DNA from: Devosia lucknowensis
GTDB lineage: Bacteria > Pseudomonadota > Alphaproteobacteria > Rhizobiales > Devosiaceae
NCBI RefSeq assembly: GCF_900177655.1
Contig: NZ_FXWK01000001.1
Location: 1,550,001 to 1,614,000, forward strand
DNA length: 64,000 nt
Direction of reading: 5' to 3'
Part shown: one piece after another, positions 55,117 through 63,934 of the stretch
Numbering within the stretch: position 1 is the stretch's first letter
How the letters are laid out: each line of letters opens with the position of its first letter
Position numbers and translations under genes: made by a program
The notes under the pieces: model-generated
What the model saw: the letters and a program-made list of their open reading frames with translations, nothing else
What the model was told of the DNA's origin: nothing
Databases searched by the model: none

Positions 55117-55437
55117 CTAATGCGTTTCGATCAGACGCACGCCGACACCGTCCCGATACCTCTGGAAAACGACGCCGCAAGCCGCGAAGGCATCGGCAAG
55201 GGCCTGCAGGGTTTCCGGCGTAACCGCATGACCGCTCTCGGCTGCATTGACGGTCCGGCGGCTCGTGCCGCTACGGACCGCCAAGTCTTCCTGCGACCAG
55301 GCCAACAGAGCGCGTCCTGCCCGGATCTGGGCGGCGTCAGGCTTGGATTCCACCGGGGTGTCCTCGCGAATCGGTAGGTAACCCCAGCTTAACCCTAATC
55401 GCCGCCATTGCTCAATTTGCGCAAACATACTTGACAA
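55117..55437 (-). CDS. XRE family HTH regulator
   Basis: 106 residues. HTH 'IRAGRALLAWSQEDLAVRSGTSRRTVNAAE' with 'ETLQALADAFAACGVVF', the pattern of small XRE repressors. The real start may be downstream ('MSSMFAQ' is not required). A perfect palindrome (55451-55465) lies just upstream in the divergent region, likely its operator. It may control the plus-strand cluster from 55583. Confidence 0.8.
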   Translation of the reverse strand: MSSMFAQIEQWRRLGLSWGYLPIREDTPVESKPDAAQIRAGRALLAWSQEDLAVRSGTSRRTVNAAESGHAVTPETLQALADAFAACGVVFQRYRDGVGVRLIETH

Positions 55438-55450
55438 TCATGTGTAATTC

Positions 55451-55465
55451 CTCTAGTGACTAGAG
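55451..55465. promoter_or_regulatory. Candidate XRE operator
   Basis: CTCTAGT-G-ACTAGAG, a perfect 7-bp dyad, 13 bp upstream of the XRE gene and 118 bp before the gene at 55583, in the divergent region between them. Confidence 0.65.
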
Positions 55466-55582
55466 CATGGAAGCAGCGTGCGGTCACCAGCGTGGCCTGC
55501 CGATCAAAACCTTCCTTCTCGGGCGCCATATGCGCCATCTCCTCAGACCGATGTACAGGGGCTGCCCGCGGGCAGAGAAGGT

Positions 55583-56101
55583 ATGATTGCGACTCCCGAT
55601 CCCGCCAAATCGGCGAAGCGGTCCCATCGTGACCGTAGCGAACGCCGCCGTCGAAAATTCAACTCCCTGCTCGCCGAAGGACTTCGCCAGGTCGAAGGCG
55701 TCAAGTCTCTCGGCAAGGACCGTGCCGTCCGTGACGTTCTCACCCAGCATGGTATCCCCGCCGACGCGGTGTCCGTCCATAGGGTGGACAGCGCGTTCGG
55801 CATCCTCCACGTCATCGGGATGTCCAACCGCGCATGGCATTGCTCCAATTCGCAGGAGCGGCTCAAGGCGGCGTTGCGCGTGCTACGCGATTTAGGGCTT
55901 CGTTGCTTGGTCATACCGCAGGCCGCGCTGGAAAGCAGGATCCGGAATCCCGTAAACCATGGCGGACCTATCCTGCAGCACTATTTCGCGGTCGTCGCCG
56001 GAGGGCTTTCTTTCGAGCATTGGTGCGTCGCCGACGAAAGACATGACCCGGCGGGTTGTTTCGCCATCACCTCCCTGACCGGCCGCGTCTGCACCGGCTG
56101 A
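55583..56101 (+). CDS. Hypothetical protein, possible degenerate TnsA-like fold
   Basis: 172 residues, basic N-terminus ('KRSHRDRSERRRRKF'). The middle contains 'AFGILHVIGMSNRAWHC' and then 'LRVLRDLGLRCLVIPQAALES', a strand-helix-strand order that parallels the TnsA proteins in this window but lacks the catalytic Lys. Cys-rich C-terminus ('HWCVADERHDPAGCF'). ATG 55583 follows AGAGAAGG. Similarity is weak and by eye only. Confidence 0.5.
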   Translation: MIATPDPAKSAKRSHRDRSERRRRKFNSLLAEGLRQVEGVKSLGKDRAVRDVLTQHGIPADAVSVHRVDSAFGILHVIGMSNRAWHCSNSQERLKAALRVLRDLGLRCLVIPQAALESRIRNPVNHGGPILQHYFAVVAGGLSFEHWCVADERHDPAGCFAITSLTGRVCTG

Positions 56102-56189
56102 CGCGGCCCCACCGCCCTTGATCGTCACTAAAACCCTCGACGGCCTTTACCGGCCGGCGTCGATCTCCCATGCAACGAGGTGTTCTCGC

Positions 56190-56762
56190 ATGAACGATGT
56201 CTTTCGCCTTGATTCCGACCGATCCGCCTACGCCTTTCCCTTGCCGGACGAGCGTCTTCACAGCTTCGTCGAGAACCTTCTCCACACCCGAGGACTGGAT
56301 CCCAAACCGGTGAACCGATTGCGGGACATAGGTTTAGACGACAAAGCATGCTGCAGCTTCGAGATCGACGTCGACGGCGATGCCGTCTGCCTTCTCGTGA
56401 TACCCCGCCGCTTTTCCCGCGACGCGATGACGGCGGATCATGTGCGGCGGTACGGCCGGAAGGCGGAAGCGCTCGGCCTTCGCTTCCTCGCCGTGCCCGA
56501 GACATTGCTCAGGGCCAGCGCGGCGTCCGGCCGCGACGCCGGCGCCGCGACGGCCGTGAAAGCGGACGATCGACTCCGCGTCCTCGATCATTTCCTCCGG
56601 CACGGTAGCGCCGGGCTCTTCGAGCTGGCGGCGCGTCTCGAACACGAAAACCCCGTAGCCGCGATCCTCGAACTCGACGTGGACGGCGCATTGAGCATCG
56701 ACGACGGCATACTTTCCAGCCGGAGCCGCGTCACCCTCGCCGGGAACGGAGTCCGGCCATGA
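56190..56762 (+). CDS. Hypothetical protein with degenerate TnsA-like core and C-terminal winged helix
   Basis: 190 residues. Core 'CSFEIDVDGDAVCLLVIPRR' then 'ADHVRRYGRKAEALGLRFLAVPETLL' lines up in order with the catalytic segment of the TnsA at 59843 ('LDYLAVYADGRKVGYAVKPS', 'LMGRVRTAAGFEIRIVTEKS'), but the Asp and Lys of the active site are not retained. Its end ('VLDHFLRHGSAGLFELAARL', then '..VDGALSIDDG') resembles the TnsA winged helix. Overlaps the next gene by 4 bp. Role unknown. Confidence 0.5.
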   Translation: MNDVFRLDSDRSAYAFPLPDERLHSFVENLLHTRGLDPKPVNRLRDIGLDDKACCSFEIDVDGDAVCLLVIPRRFSRDAMTADHVRRYGRKAEALGLRFLAVPETLLRASAASGRDAGAATAVKADDRLRVLDHFLRHGSAGLFELAARLEHENPVAAILELDVDGALSIDDGILSSRSRVTLAGNGVRP

Positions 56763-57082
56763 GCCGGGACTTCGACCTTACCGGTGAGACGACATGTGTG
56801 ATTGTCGACCGGCTCAGACGGTTGGCTGACGATCTGGAAAAGCTGGATCGCGGCGAGGTGCCGACGCCCGCGCAGCTCGATGCAGCCCCGCTGCTCCGCC
56901 ACTGGGTGCTCGATCGGCGCCCTAGCCTTTGCCTGCGCGGCACCGTGTACGGCCACCCCACGATCGAGGACGGCCATCAAGCGCTGACTTCGGAAATTTT
57001 CGCGATCGATCCCGGGCGCACATGGGTGCGAAGCCTTTCCCGCTTCTACGCCCTCGGCGCACCGCGACTGGAGGGACTTTGA
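56759..57082 (+). CDS. DUF6634-like hypothetical protein
   Basis: 107 residues. 'APLLRHWVLDRRPSLCLRG', 'VYGHPTIEDGHQALTSEIF' and 'WVRSLSRFYALGAP' match a short family that I recall as DUF6634 from alphaproteobacterial genomes. Overlaps the previous gene by 4 bp and is one base before the AAA+ protease gene. Function unknown. Confidence 0.6.
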   Translation: MSRDFDLTGETTCVIVDRLRRLADDLEKLDRGEVPTPAQLDAAPLLRHWVLDRRPSLCLRGTVYGHPTIEDGHQALTSEIFAIDPGRTWVRSLSRFYALGAPRLEGL

Positions 57083-57083
57083 C

Positions 57084-59003
57084 ATGAGCACCGAGCAGGC
57101 ATCCATCTTGGAGGACATCGTGGACGGTCAATACGAAGACGATGACGGCGGCTCGCGGGAGCACGCGGGCTTGATCCTGCCGCGCGTCATGCTGGAAGCC
57201 GCCGTTGGAAAACCAGGAATGAAGGAGCTGGCCGAACGGCAAGGATTCTGCGTCGTGGTCCACGCGCCCTCCGCGGATTTCGTGGCCCCGATAAGCAAGG
57301 CCATCAGGAAAGCGGGCGACTGGGCTTTCAGCTGCACTCAGACGAAAAGAAGGAAGCTCACCGACGACGATCAGGCGGTCGAGCACACCACGGTTGCCCT
57401 GGCCAGGGGGCGCCGGGTCTTTGGGGTCTCGCAGCACCCCATGGAGTTTCTGCCGCGCGCCCTCGTGTCCGCAGCGGACATGTCCTTGCGCGTACCCCAC
57501 CCCTCGCCCGAAATCATCGCCATCGTCATCAAGTCGATCACCGGCGATCTGCCGATCGACGTTCCCCATAACCTGGGCCAGGGCCTGAGCTTCGAGGAAC
57601 TGGTCGCGGGGATCCGGAAAGGGAGCACAGCCGCAGAGTGCGTCAGGAGGCTTACCGCCGGAAAGGCGGCAAGAGCTCCTGAAGTCGACCACGACGTTCC
57701 CGGCGTCGAGGATATCCACGGCATGGGCGAAGCGCGGGATTGGGCGATCGAGCTGACGCAGGACATCGCCGACTGGCGCGCCGGGACGATCTCGTTCCGG
57801 GATATCGGAAGTCCCGCGGCGCTGCTCGCGGGTCCGCCCGGGGTCGGCAAGACCACCCTGCTGAGAAGTCTGGCGAAAAGTTGCGGCCTCCCCTTGTTCA
57901 CGACTTCGGTGGGGGAATGGTTCAGCGCCGGCCCCGGCTATCTGGACTCCGTGATCAAGCAGATCGACAAGATTTTCTCCGACGCCCGGGAAGCTGCCCC
58001 GGCAATCATTTTCTTGGACGAAGTGGACGCGATTCCAAGCCGTCTTCGACTCGACAGTCGAAATGCGGACTGGTGGACGCCGGTGGTCACCCATTTCTTG
58101 ACCACTTTGGAAAGGGCGGTGACGGGCCTTGACGAACGCCTGATCGTGGTGGCGGCCACAAACCACGCCGAGGTCCTGGACCCGGCCATGATCCGGGAAG
58201 GAAGATTAAGCCGGATCGTCACCGTACGGCCTCCAGACGACGTCGGGATGCGGGGTATCCTTCGACAACACCTAGGCGATGACCTTTCGGGCGAAGACTT
58301 GTCGGACGCCGCGCGTCTGGGAGCCGGCAACACCGGTGCGACGGCCGTAGGCTGGGTGCGCCAGGCAAGGCGAACCGCCCGCCTGGCGGGCAGGCCGATG
58401 ACCATGGAAGACCTGATGGGCGCGATCGCCCCTGCCGACACGCGTACGGGAAAGGATCTTTGGCGCACCGCGCTCCACGAAGCAGGGCACGCGGTGGCAG
58501 CACATGTCCTGGACGTGGGCCATGTCGAGGTGGTGACGCTGGTGCGACGCGGCGACATTGGAGGTTTCGTCAAACTCGACGGGCGGGATCTGGGGTCGAC
58601 GCGCGATGACATCGAGGGAAACGTCGTCCAATGCCTTGCCGGCCGGGCGGCGGAGGAGATCCTCCTCGGCGAACCGGGTTCCGGTGCCGGTGGGGCTGCG
58701 TATAGCGACCTGGCCCGCGCGACCGGATATGTCGGCTTGGTGCATTTCGGCGCCGGACTCGGTGACGAGATGGTTTTCCGGGCGGACATGGACAACATGC
58801 CCGCGCTGATCGCTTCCGATCCGAAACTTGCGAAGATTGTGGATCGGGATCTGCAGCGGCTCTATGCCGAGGCACTGCAGCTGATGTCGACGCACTCGGA
58901 AACGGTTCGAAGCTTGGCGGAGGAACTCGTAGAAAAGCGCCAGGTCGGCGCGGAACGTTTCCTCGAGATCATGCGTCATCGAACGCCGGTGTCCTCCCGA
59001 TGA
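57084..59003 (+). CDS. FtsH-like AAA+ ATPase with M41 metalloprotease domain
   Basis: 639 residues. A ~230-residue N-terminal region with no membrane helix replaces the FtsH anchor. Then an AAA+ domain: Walker A 'AGPPGVGKTTLLRSL' near residue 250, Walker B 'AIIFLDEVDAIPSR' near 308, and sensor region 'VVAATNHAEVLDPAMIREGR'. The M41 protease follows: 'ALHEAGHAVAAHVL' (HExxH) near 464 and the third metal ligand in 'AAYSDLARATGYVGLV' near 539. A soluble, probably hexameric protease that unfolds and degrades proteins. Encoded in a cluster next to Tn7-like genes. Confidence 0.85.
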   Translation: MSTEQASILEDIVDGQYEDDDGGSREHAGLILPRVMLEAAVGKPGMKELAERQGFCVVVHAPSADFVAPISKAIRKAGDWAFSCTQTKRRKLTDDDQAVEHTTVALARGRRVFGVSQHPMEFLPRALVSAADMSLRVPHPSPEIIAIVIKSITGDLPIDVPHNLGQGLSFEELVAGIRKGSTAAECVRRLTAGKAARAPEVDHDVPGVEDIHGMGEARDWAIELTQDIADWRAGTISFRDIGSPAALLAGPPGVGKTTLLRSLAKSCGLPLFTTSVGEWFSAGPGYLDSVIKQIDKIFSDAREAAPAIIFLDEVDAIPSRLRLDSRNADWWTPVVTHFLTTLERAVTGLDERLIVVAATNHAEVLDPAMIREGRLSRIVTVRPPDDVGMRGILRQHLGDDLSGEDLSDAARLGAGNTGATAVGWVRQARRTARLAGRPMTMEDLMGAIAPADTRTGKDLWRTALHEAGHAVAAHVLDVGHVEVVTLVRRGDIGGFVKLDGRDLGSTRDDIEGNVVQCLAGRAAEEILLGEPGSGAGGAAYSDLARATGYVGLVHFGAGLGDEMVFRADMDNMPALIASDPKLAKIVDRDLQRLYAEALQLMSTHSETVRSLAEELVEKRQVGAERFLEIMRHRTPVSSR

Positions 59004-59212
59004 GCGATGGACTATTGCTTTCCGTGCTGGAAAGGCTGCTTCAGCTTCGTGTCGCCCTGGGCGAAGAGGCCTTCGAGCGAGCGAGCCGGGCGGCCCTGTT
59101 GACGATCGGCCGTGTGGCGGTCGACGTCGCCCACCGCAATGCCGGACTGGACGACGATGAAGTTTCGGACGGCAACGTCATAAGATTTCCCGACCGGGGG
59201 CCGGCCAGGTGA
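59000..59212 (+). CDS. Hypothetical small protein
   Basis: 70 residues, helical ('LERLLQLRVALGEEAFERASR') with an acidic C-terminus ('DDDEVSDGNVIRFPDRG'). Overlaps the protease stop by 4 bp (ATGA), so it is coupled and may be an adaptor or regulator of the protease. Followed by a strong terminator. Confidence 0.6.
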   Translation: MSDGLLLSVLERLLQLRVALGEEAFERASRAALLTIGRVAVDVAHRNAGLDDDEVSDGNVIRFPDRGPAR

Positions 59213-59230
59213 GCGGTTTGTGTGGAAGCG

Positions 59231-59259
59231 AAAACGAATCGGTGCGAACCGATTCGTTT
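59231..59259. terminator. Strong terminator hairpin
   Basis: A perfect 12-bp stem (AAACGAATCGGT / ACCGATTCGTTT) with a GCGA loop. It is preceded by AAAA and followed by T-rich sequence on the plus strand, ending the 55.6-59.2 kb gene cluster. Confidence 0.85.
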
Positions 59260-59842
59260 GCTCGTCGTCGGTTCCGCTCGCCTGAAACGCCCGGAGATCC
59301 GGGGGTTTCACTGAACTTCGAACACCCATGACCGAATGCGCGGCTGCCGACGGCGGGAAGATTTCAGTTTGAACGCCGACGATTTCGTCCCGATGGCAAA
59401 GCTGAAACTTCGCTGCCGGAACCGGCGCCAAGCTATTGAAAATATTGACTCAAAACGTTAGCCGCGGAGTCTAAGCCGTTGTTTTGACTCAAAAAAGCTT
59501 GCGATTGGCAAGAATCCCTCTGAGCATGAGTCGCAGGTCGGGCGCAACCCGACCGAACCGAGCCGGCGACAGAAGATCGCTTTGCCAGACAGCCTGGTGC
59601 GAGCCGCAGGAAAGCGGTTTCGCCATTGAGCACCCATGGAGTGAAGAAAGCATGAAACGAAGCGGGCGTGGATCGCACCCACGATCCACGCCCAGATTGC
59701 GCAAGCCTAGCAAAGCCTCGCCCGTATAGCGTACCCGAAACGGCGCGCGACGCAAGGGCATTCGACATCCCATCAATCGGCACGTCTCGACCGCGCGGCA
59801 TCGCTTCGCGGAACGGATAGCCCTGTCCGAAGCGAACCGATC
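59260..59842. other. ~580-bp noncoding stretch before tnsA with repeats and a large hairpin
   Basis: Contains an 11-bp direct repeat TTGACTCAAAA at 59445-59455 and 59484-59494 (the second copy within TTTTGA-C-TCAAAA, a perfect 13-bp palindrome). Further right is a 12-bp perfect inverted repeat GGGCGTGGATCG / CGATCCACGCCC at 59664-59693. Only shadow frames cross it. This is the best place in the window for the transposon right end and TnsB-binding sites, or for a structured RNA. Confidence 0.6.
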
Positions 59843-60670
59843 ATGAAGTACCAGATTATCACTTCGCCCGACGCCGCCCCGAAGCTCGACCTCGGCCGTA
59901 TCGGCGGAAACGCCCTGCCCCGTTTCTCCAAATCTCGCGCCCCGCACTACGCCATTCCTCCCGACGTCTTGGCGGCGATGACGGCCATGAACCTGGCCCC
60001 GCCTTTCGTGCCTCCGTCTCAGAGCCGGGCGACGCGGTACATCGCCCTTCGCGGCCGCGGCTCCCAGAGGGGAGCGACGCACGTCAAGTACGGCGGTCTC
60101 GAGAGGATGGTGGTGTTCGAGTCCCTGCTCGAGCTTCACACCCTCCACATCCTGCTCAGCGACACATCGCTTATCGATATTTGGGATCAGCCGCCGCCGA
60201 TCCCGTTGCGAAACCGCGCCGGAAAGAAGACCACGCATACGCTCGACTACCTCGCGGTCTATGCGGACGGGCGCAAGGTCGGCTACGCCGTCAAACCCTC
60301 GCGGAAGGTCTTCGACGAGCACGGAAATCCGACCGAGTTCGTCGAACTGATGGGCCGTGTACGCACGGCCGCAGGGTTCGAGATCCGGATCGTCACCGAG
60401 AAAAGCTTCAGCCGGTCCCAGGTCCAGGACGCACGCCTTATGCATCGCTGGTCGCGGCAATCCGATCCCGAGGCGGACGCAGTCGTGCGCGATATCGTCC
60501 GGTCGCTGCAGGGAAGCTACCCGGTGCGCACGATCAAGGATCTGTCCGGTCTCAAAGGTCGCGCTTTCGGCGCCGTCGTCCGCGCGTACCGGGACGGATT
60601 GTTGACTAAGGCAGACGGCAAGCGCCTCCACGTCGACAGCATGGTGAGGACCGTACGCGATGCGGACTAA
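59843..60670 (+). CDS. tnsA: TnsA-like transposon endonuclease
   Basis: 275 residues. Catalytic residues of the TnsA restriction-enzyme-like fold are visible in order: Glu in 'VVFESLLELHTLHILL' near residue 92, Asp in 'HTLDYLAVYADG' near 133, Lys in 'VGYAVKPSRK' near 152. The C-terminal winged helix ('YPVRTIKDLSGLKGRAFGAV') contacts TnsC in Tn7. TnsA nicks the 5' ends of the element so that the transposon is cut out. It is the first of four coupled genes. A 11-bp overlap leads into tnsB. Confidence 0.9.
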   Translation: MKYQIITSPDAAPKLDLGRIGGNALPRFSKSRAPHYAIPPDVLAAMTAMNLAPPFVPPSQSRATRYIALRGRGSQRGATHVKYGGLERMVVFESLLELHTLHILLSDTSLIDIWDQPPPIPLRNRAGKKTTHTLDYLAVYADGRKVGYAVKPSRKVFDEHGNPTEFVELMGRVRTAAGFEIRIVTEKSFSRSQVQDARLMHRWSRQSDPEADAVVRDIVRSLQGSYPVRTIKDLSGLKGRAFGAVVRAYRDGLLTKADGKRLHVDSMVRTVRDAD

Positions 60671-62849
60671 AGGTCACTCTCAACGGAAGCCATGGCAGCG
60701 CCTGGACGTCCATGATGGCCTGGTGATCGAGGGCGTCGAGTATCGAGTCGCAAGGAGCGATCGTGACGGGCAGCTTCTCTACGAAACCGCCCGACCCGCG
60801 GTCCGCGCCTTCCACGACCACCAGGCGTGGGATGTCATCCGCACCCAGATCGGGTTCAAACACGAGAAGGGGTTGCACGGCCCCAACGCGCCCAAGATCC
60901 GCGACATCGCCGGCGTGGAGTTCATCAGCGACATCCCCAGCGAGCAGATCCGACGCATGCGTTGGCTCGAAGACCTTGTCATCGACCTTGAACGCCGTCG
61001 GCGGGCCGGCGAGACGACGCTGGACCCCACTCTGGTCCAGGCGCTTCTCGACGGCGAGATGGGGCAGTCGGCGTTGCAGAAGTTGCGGACGCGGCAGTTG
61101 GGGGAAAAATCTCCCGGGGGACGGCCCTTCGTCGTCTACGACATCTCCGCCACCGCCCTGCTAAAGAAGAGACGAGACTACCTCGCCCGTGGCTTCGCCG
61201 CCTTGCGGGACGGTCGCCACCGGTCCGGCAACAGAGAGGCGAAACTCCAGCCCGAAGTCGTCGCGATCATCGCGGTCCACCTCGCGCAATCCATCTCAAA
61301 CCCGTCGGCGACCGACAGGAGCATCCACGACGATATCCAAGACGAAATCGAGGAACGGAACGAGAAGACGATCCTGCGCAGGGCGCAAGCCGAGGCCGAG
61401 AATTCGTTCTTCGACGCCGAACTGCTGAGAGTTCCCGACATCAAAACCATCCGGGCAGCGCGCAGCAAGCTCGACCCGTTCCACAGGGAAATCGGCAGGC
61501 GCGGAGTGGACGTGGCGGTGCAACTGTACCCGGCGGTCCGCGGCAAGCCCGATACCCTGGGGCCGCTCGATAGAGTCGAATACGACGAAAGCATCGTCGA
61601 CGCGATCACGCTCCTTACGGAAAGCGGAGCATGGGTCTTCCTGACCGACGATGAGAAGAAGCTCGTCAAGCGCGTCCGCATGGTCATCGGCGTCGCGATC
61701 TGCGTGGCGACACGCTGCATCGTGGGCATGCGAATCTACCGAGCCGGGAACGGCGATGAGACCGTGGCGACGTTCCGCATGATCGGCGAGGACAAGACCA
61801 ACTACCTGCCACCGGAATTGAGAGGCAAGCTCAGTTGGCACCAACACGGTGGCATCGGCGCCGTCGTCCTCGACCAAGGAGCCCCCAACATTTCCGACGA
61901 GTCGCGAACGCTACTGGCAAACCTGGGGGTGCCGATCGTCATCGCCGAGGCCGGCCGACCCTCCCATCGCGGCGTCGGAGAGCGGATTTTCAGGACTTTC
62001 GGCTCGTACATCTACTCTTTCATCGACGCGCGCACGGGCTCAAACGTCGTCGATCGCCGCAGGTATCGGCCAGAGGGCCGCGCCTCTCTGACGATCGACG
62101 AACTTTGGAAGATGTTGGCGATCGGCGTGGTGGGCGTTTATCAGCAGACCCCCCACCAGGAACTGGACGGCCGGACGCCGGCAGACGAGTGGGAGCGCCT
62201 GATCGATGATTACGGCGTCAACGCCCTGCCCGATCCCAACCGGAAACGGGTCAGCTACGGCCGTCACTCCACCAGGCCGGTCACGCGGTACGGTGTCCCC
62301 TTCGCAGGTCTGAGCTACACCAACCCGCTGATCGACTACCATTACCTGCACGGCCACGGTCCGCTCGAAATCGCCGGTGACACTGAAGACCTGGGCGCGA
62401 TTTCCGTCCGCATCGGCGATACGTGGTACGAGGCGCCGTGCACCGATCCCGACATGCGGGGCGTGAGGTGGTTGGATTGGAAGGCAGCATGCGCCCCCCA
62501 GAAAGACCTCGCCAACGATAACGCCGCCAAGAGGCGTGGAGCACGCCGGCTGGCGAAGCAAGCCATGACGCAGATCCAGGAACATGCCCGCAGTCGTGCG
62601 GACACGCCGCCCGAAATCATCACCGCCGAGATGATCGAGCGGGCGGAACGGCAGATCTTCGGGAAGTACCAGCATGCCGAGGAAGACCAGCCGTTCAAGG
62701 GCGGCGAGCTGGGCGTCGCCGTGGAACCCTACAACGGACCGGATAGCGGCGCCTCGAACGGGGTGGCCGAATCCAAGCCGGTCGCGAAGCCGGTTCGCAG
62801 GGCGCGATCCCGCAAGGGCACGGGTACGACATGGAGCATGGGATCATGA
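60660..62849 (+). CDS. tnsB: TnsB-like DDE transposase
   Basis: 729 residues. The integrase catalytic core shows the DDE triad: Asp in 'DRVEYDESIVDA' near residue 306, Asp in 'AVVLDQGAPNIS' near 404 and Glu in 'HRGVGERIFRTF' near 440. A C-terminal Mu/TnsB beta-barrel follows ('ISVRIGDTWYEAP'). N-terminal HTH segments bind the element ends. It joins transposon 3' ends to target DNA. Overlaps tnsA and tnsC. Confidence 0.92.
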   Translation: MRTKGHSQRKPWQRLDVHDGLVIEGVEYRVARSDRDGQLLYETARPAVRAFHDHQAWDVIRTQIGFKHEKGLHGPNAPKIRDIAGVEFISDIPSEQIRRMRWLEDLVIDLERRRRAGETTLDPTLVQALLDGEMGQSALQKLRTRQLGEKSPGGRPFVVYDISATALLKKRRDYLARGFAALRDGRHRSGNREAKLQPEVVAIIAVHLAQSISNPSATDRSIHDDIQDEIEERNEKTILRRAQAEAENSFFDAELLRVPDIKTIRAARSKLDPFHREIGRRGVDVAVQLYPAVRGKPDTLGPLDRVEYDESIVDAITLLTESGAWVFLTDDEKKLVKRVRMVIGVAICVATRCIVGMRIYRAGNGDETVATFRMIGEDKTNYLPPELRGKLSWHQHGGIGAVVLDQGAPNISDESRTLLANLGVPIVIAEAGRPSHRGVGERIFRTFGSYIYSFIDARTGSNVVDRRRYRPEGRASLTIDELWKMLAIGVVGVYQQTPHQELDGRTPADEWERLIDDYGVNALPDPNRKRVSYGRHSTRPVTRYGVPFAGLSYTNPLIDYHYLHGHGPLEIAGDTEDLGAISVRIGDTWYEAPCTDPDMRGVRWLDWKAACAPQKDLANDNAAKRRGARRLAKQAMTQIQEHARSRADTPPEIITAEMIERAERQIFGKYQHAEEDQPFKGGELGVAVEPYNGPDSGASNGVAESKPVAKPVRRARSRKGTGTTWSMGS

Positions 62850-63934
62850 GTGACGAACGGGACATCGAGCTCGACGACTGGGATCCGCAGGCGCTTGACG
62901 GGGAGCATGGCATTGACGTCGCAGACGACGACGGGGCTGCGTTCGAGGACGAGGTGGATGCCAAGTTACTGGCGCTTCGTTCGCTCTACGTGGCGTCCGG
63001 TCGCGACGCCGTCCTCGCCCGCAATTTCGAACGGCTGCTGAAGGAGCGGGATTCCCCGAATCCTATACGGCGTTGGGCAGGTCTTCTGCTCATGGCTCCG
63101 TCCGGCGCCGGAAAGACCAGGATGATGAGTCGCTTTCTGGCCGCCCACCCGCGGGTGCATGACTTCGCAGGAGATGACAGCAACTTCATCGGCATCGACG
63201 TTCCGTCGCCCGTCACCAACAAGTCGCTCGGCCTGGCCGTCCTCAGGAGCATGTATCCCCAGCAGCGGACGGTTCCGCCTACGGGTCCGAAGGCTAACAT
63301 GGACTCGGCGAGCCGCCTGAGCGACATCTGGGACGAAGCCCGCAAGATCTCGGCGGACCTCGATATCCTTGGCCTGTGGATCGACGAGGCACACGACCTC
63401 GCCAACGGCGGCCCCAACACGATGACGATCCTCCGCGCGAGCCTCAAGAGGTGGATGGCGCACGAGCACCGACCGCTGTTGATCCTCAGCGGCACCCCAG
63501 AGCTGGCGGCTTTGTTCGAGACACGGGAGTTTCGGAGGCGTTTCCTCGTCGTTGAGTCGCCGGAGCTGACGGCGGACGCCGATACCGCACACCTGCGCCG
63601 GATGATCGCCCGCTATGCACGCGAGGTCGACCTGGGGATCGACAGCTCGCTGGAGGACTTTATGCCTCGGCTGATCCATGCGGGCACGCGGCAGATCGGG
63701 TGGACCTTGGATCTGGTTTTGGAGGCGATCCGCGTCGCCCTCCTGGAATCAGCCGACCGGCTCGCCATCGAACATTTCGCCGACGCCTATTCGGACATCA
63801 GCGGTTGCGACGCCGACAACAATCCGTTCACCGCCGACGACTGGTCCGGCATCGACACCGTTCTCCACCGGGACCGGGATTTCGTGGAGCCGAAACGACC
63901 TCGCCGGCGCCGCAGGAAGGACACTCCATGGTAA
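62846..63934 (+). CDS. tnsC: TnsC/TniB-like AAA+ ATPase
   Basis: 362 residues. Walker A 'LMAPSGAGKTRMM' near residue 84, Walker B 'LGLWIDEAHDLA' near 176, then 'PLLILSGTPELA'. This is the TnsC/TniB regulator that forms filaments on target DNA and connects the target selector with TnsAB. ATG 62846 overlaps the tnsB stop by 4 bp (ATGA). The C-terminus is very basic ('RPRRRRRKD'). Confidence 0.92.
   Translation: MSDERDIELDDWDPQALDGEHGIDVADDDGAAFEDEVDAKLLALRSLYVASGRDAVLARNFERLLKERDSPNPIRRWAGLLLMAPSGAGKTRMMSRFLAAHPRVHDFAGDDSNFIGIDVPSPVTNKSLGLAVLRSMYPQQRTVPPTGPKANMDSASRLSDIWDEARKISADLDILGLWIDEAHDLANGGPNTMTILRASLKRWMAHEHRPLLILSGTPELAALFETREFRRRFLVVESPELTADADTAHLRRMIARYAREVDLGIDSSLEDFMPRLIHAGTRQIGWTLDLVLEAIRVALLESADRLAIEHFADAYSDISGCDADNNPFTADDWSGIDTVLHRDRDFVEPKRPRRRRRKDTPW

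Noticed and set aside
59433..59801. Minus-strand 122-codon frame in the tnsA upstream gap
   Set aside because: It runs through a perfect inverted repeat and short direct repeats, lacks a clear ribosome site, and reads like structured noncoding DNA; not called as a gene, though not excluded.
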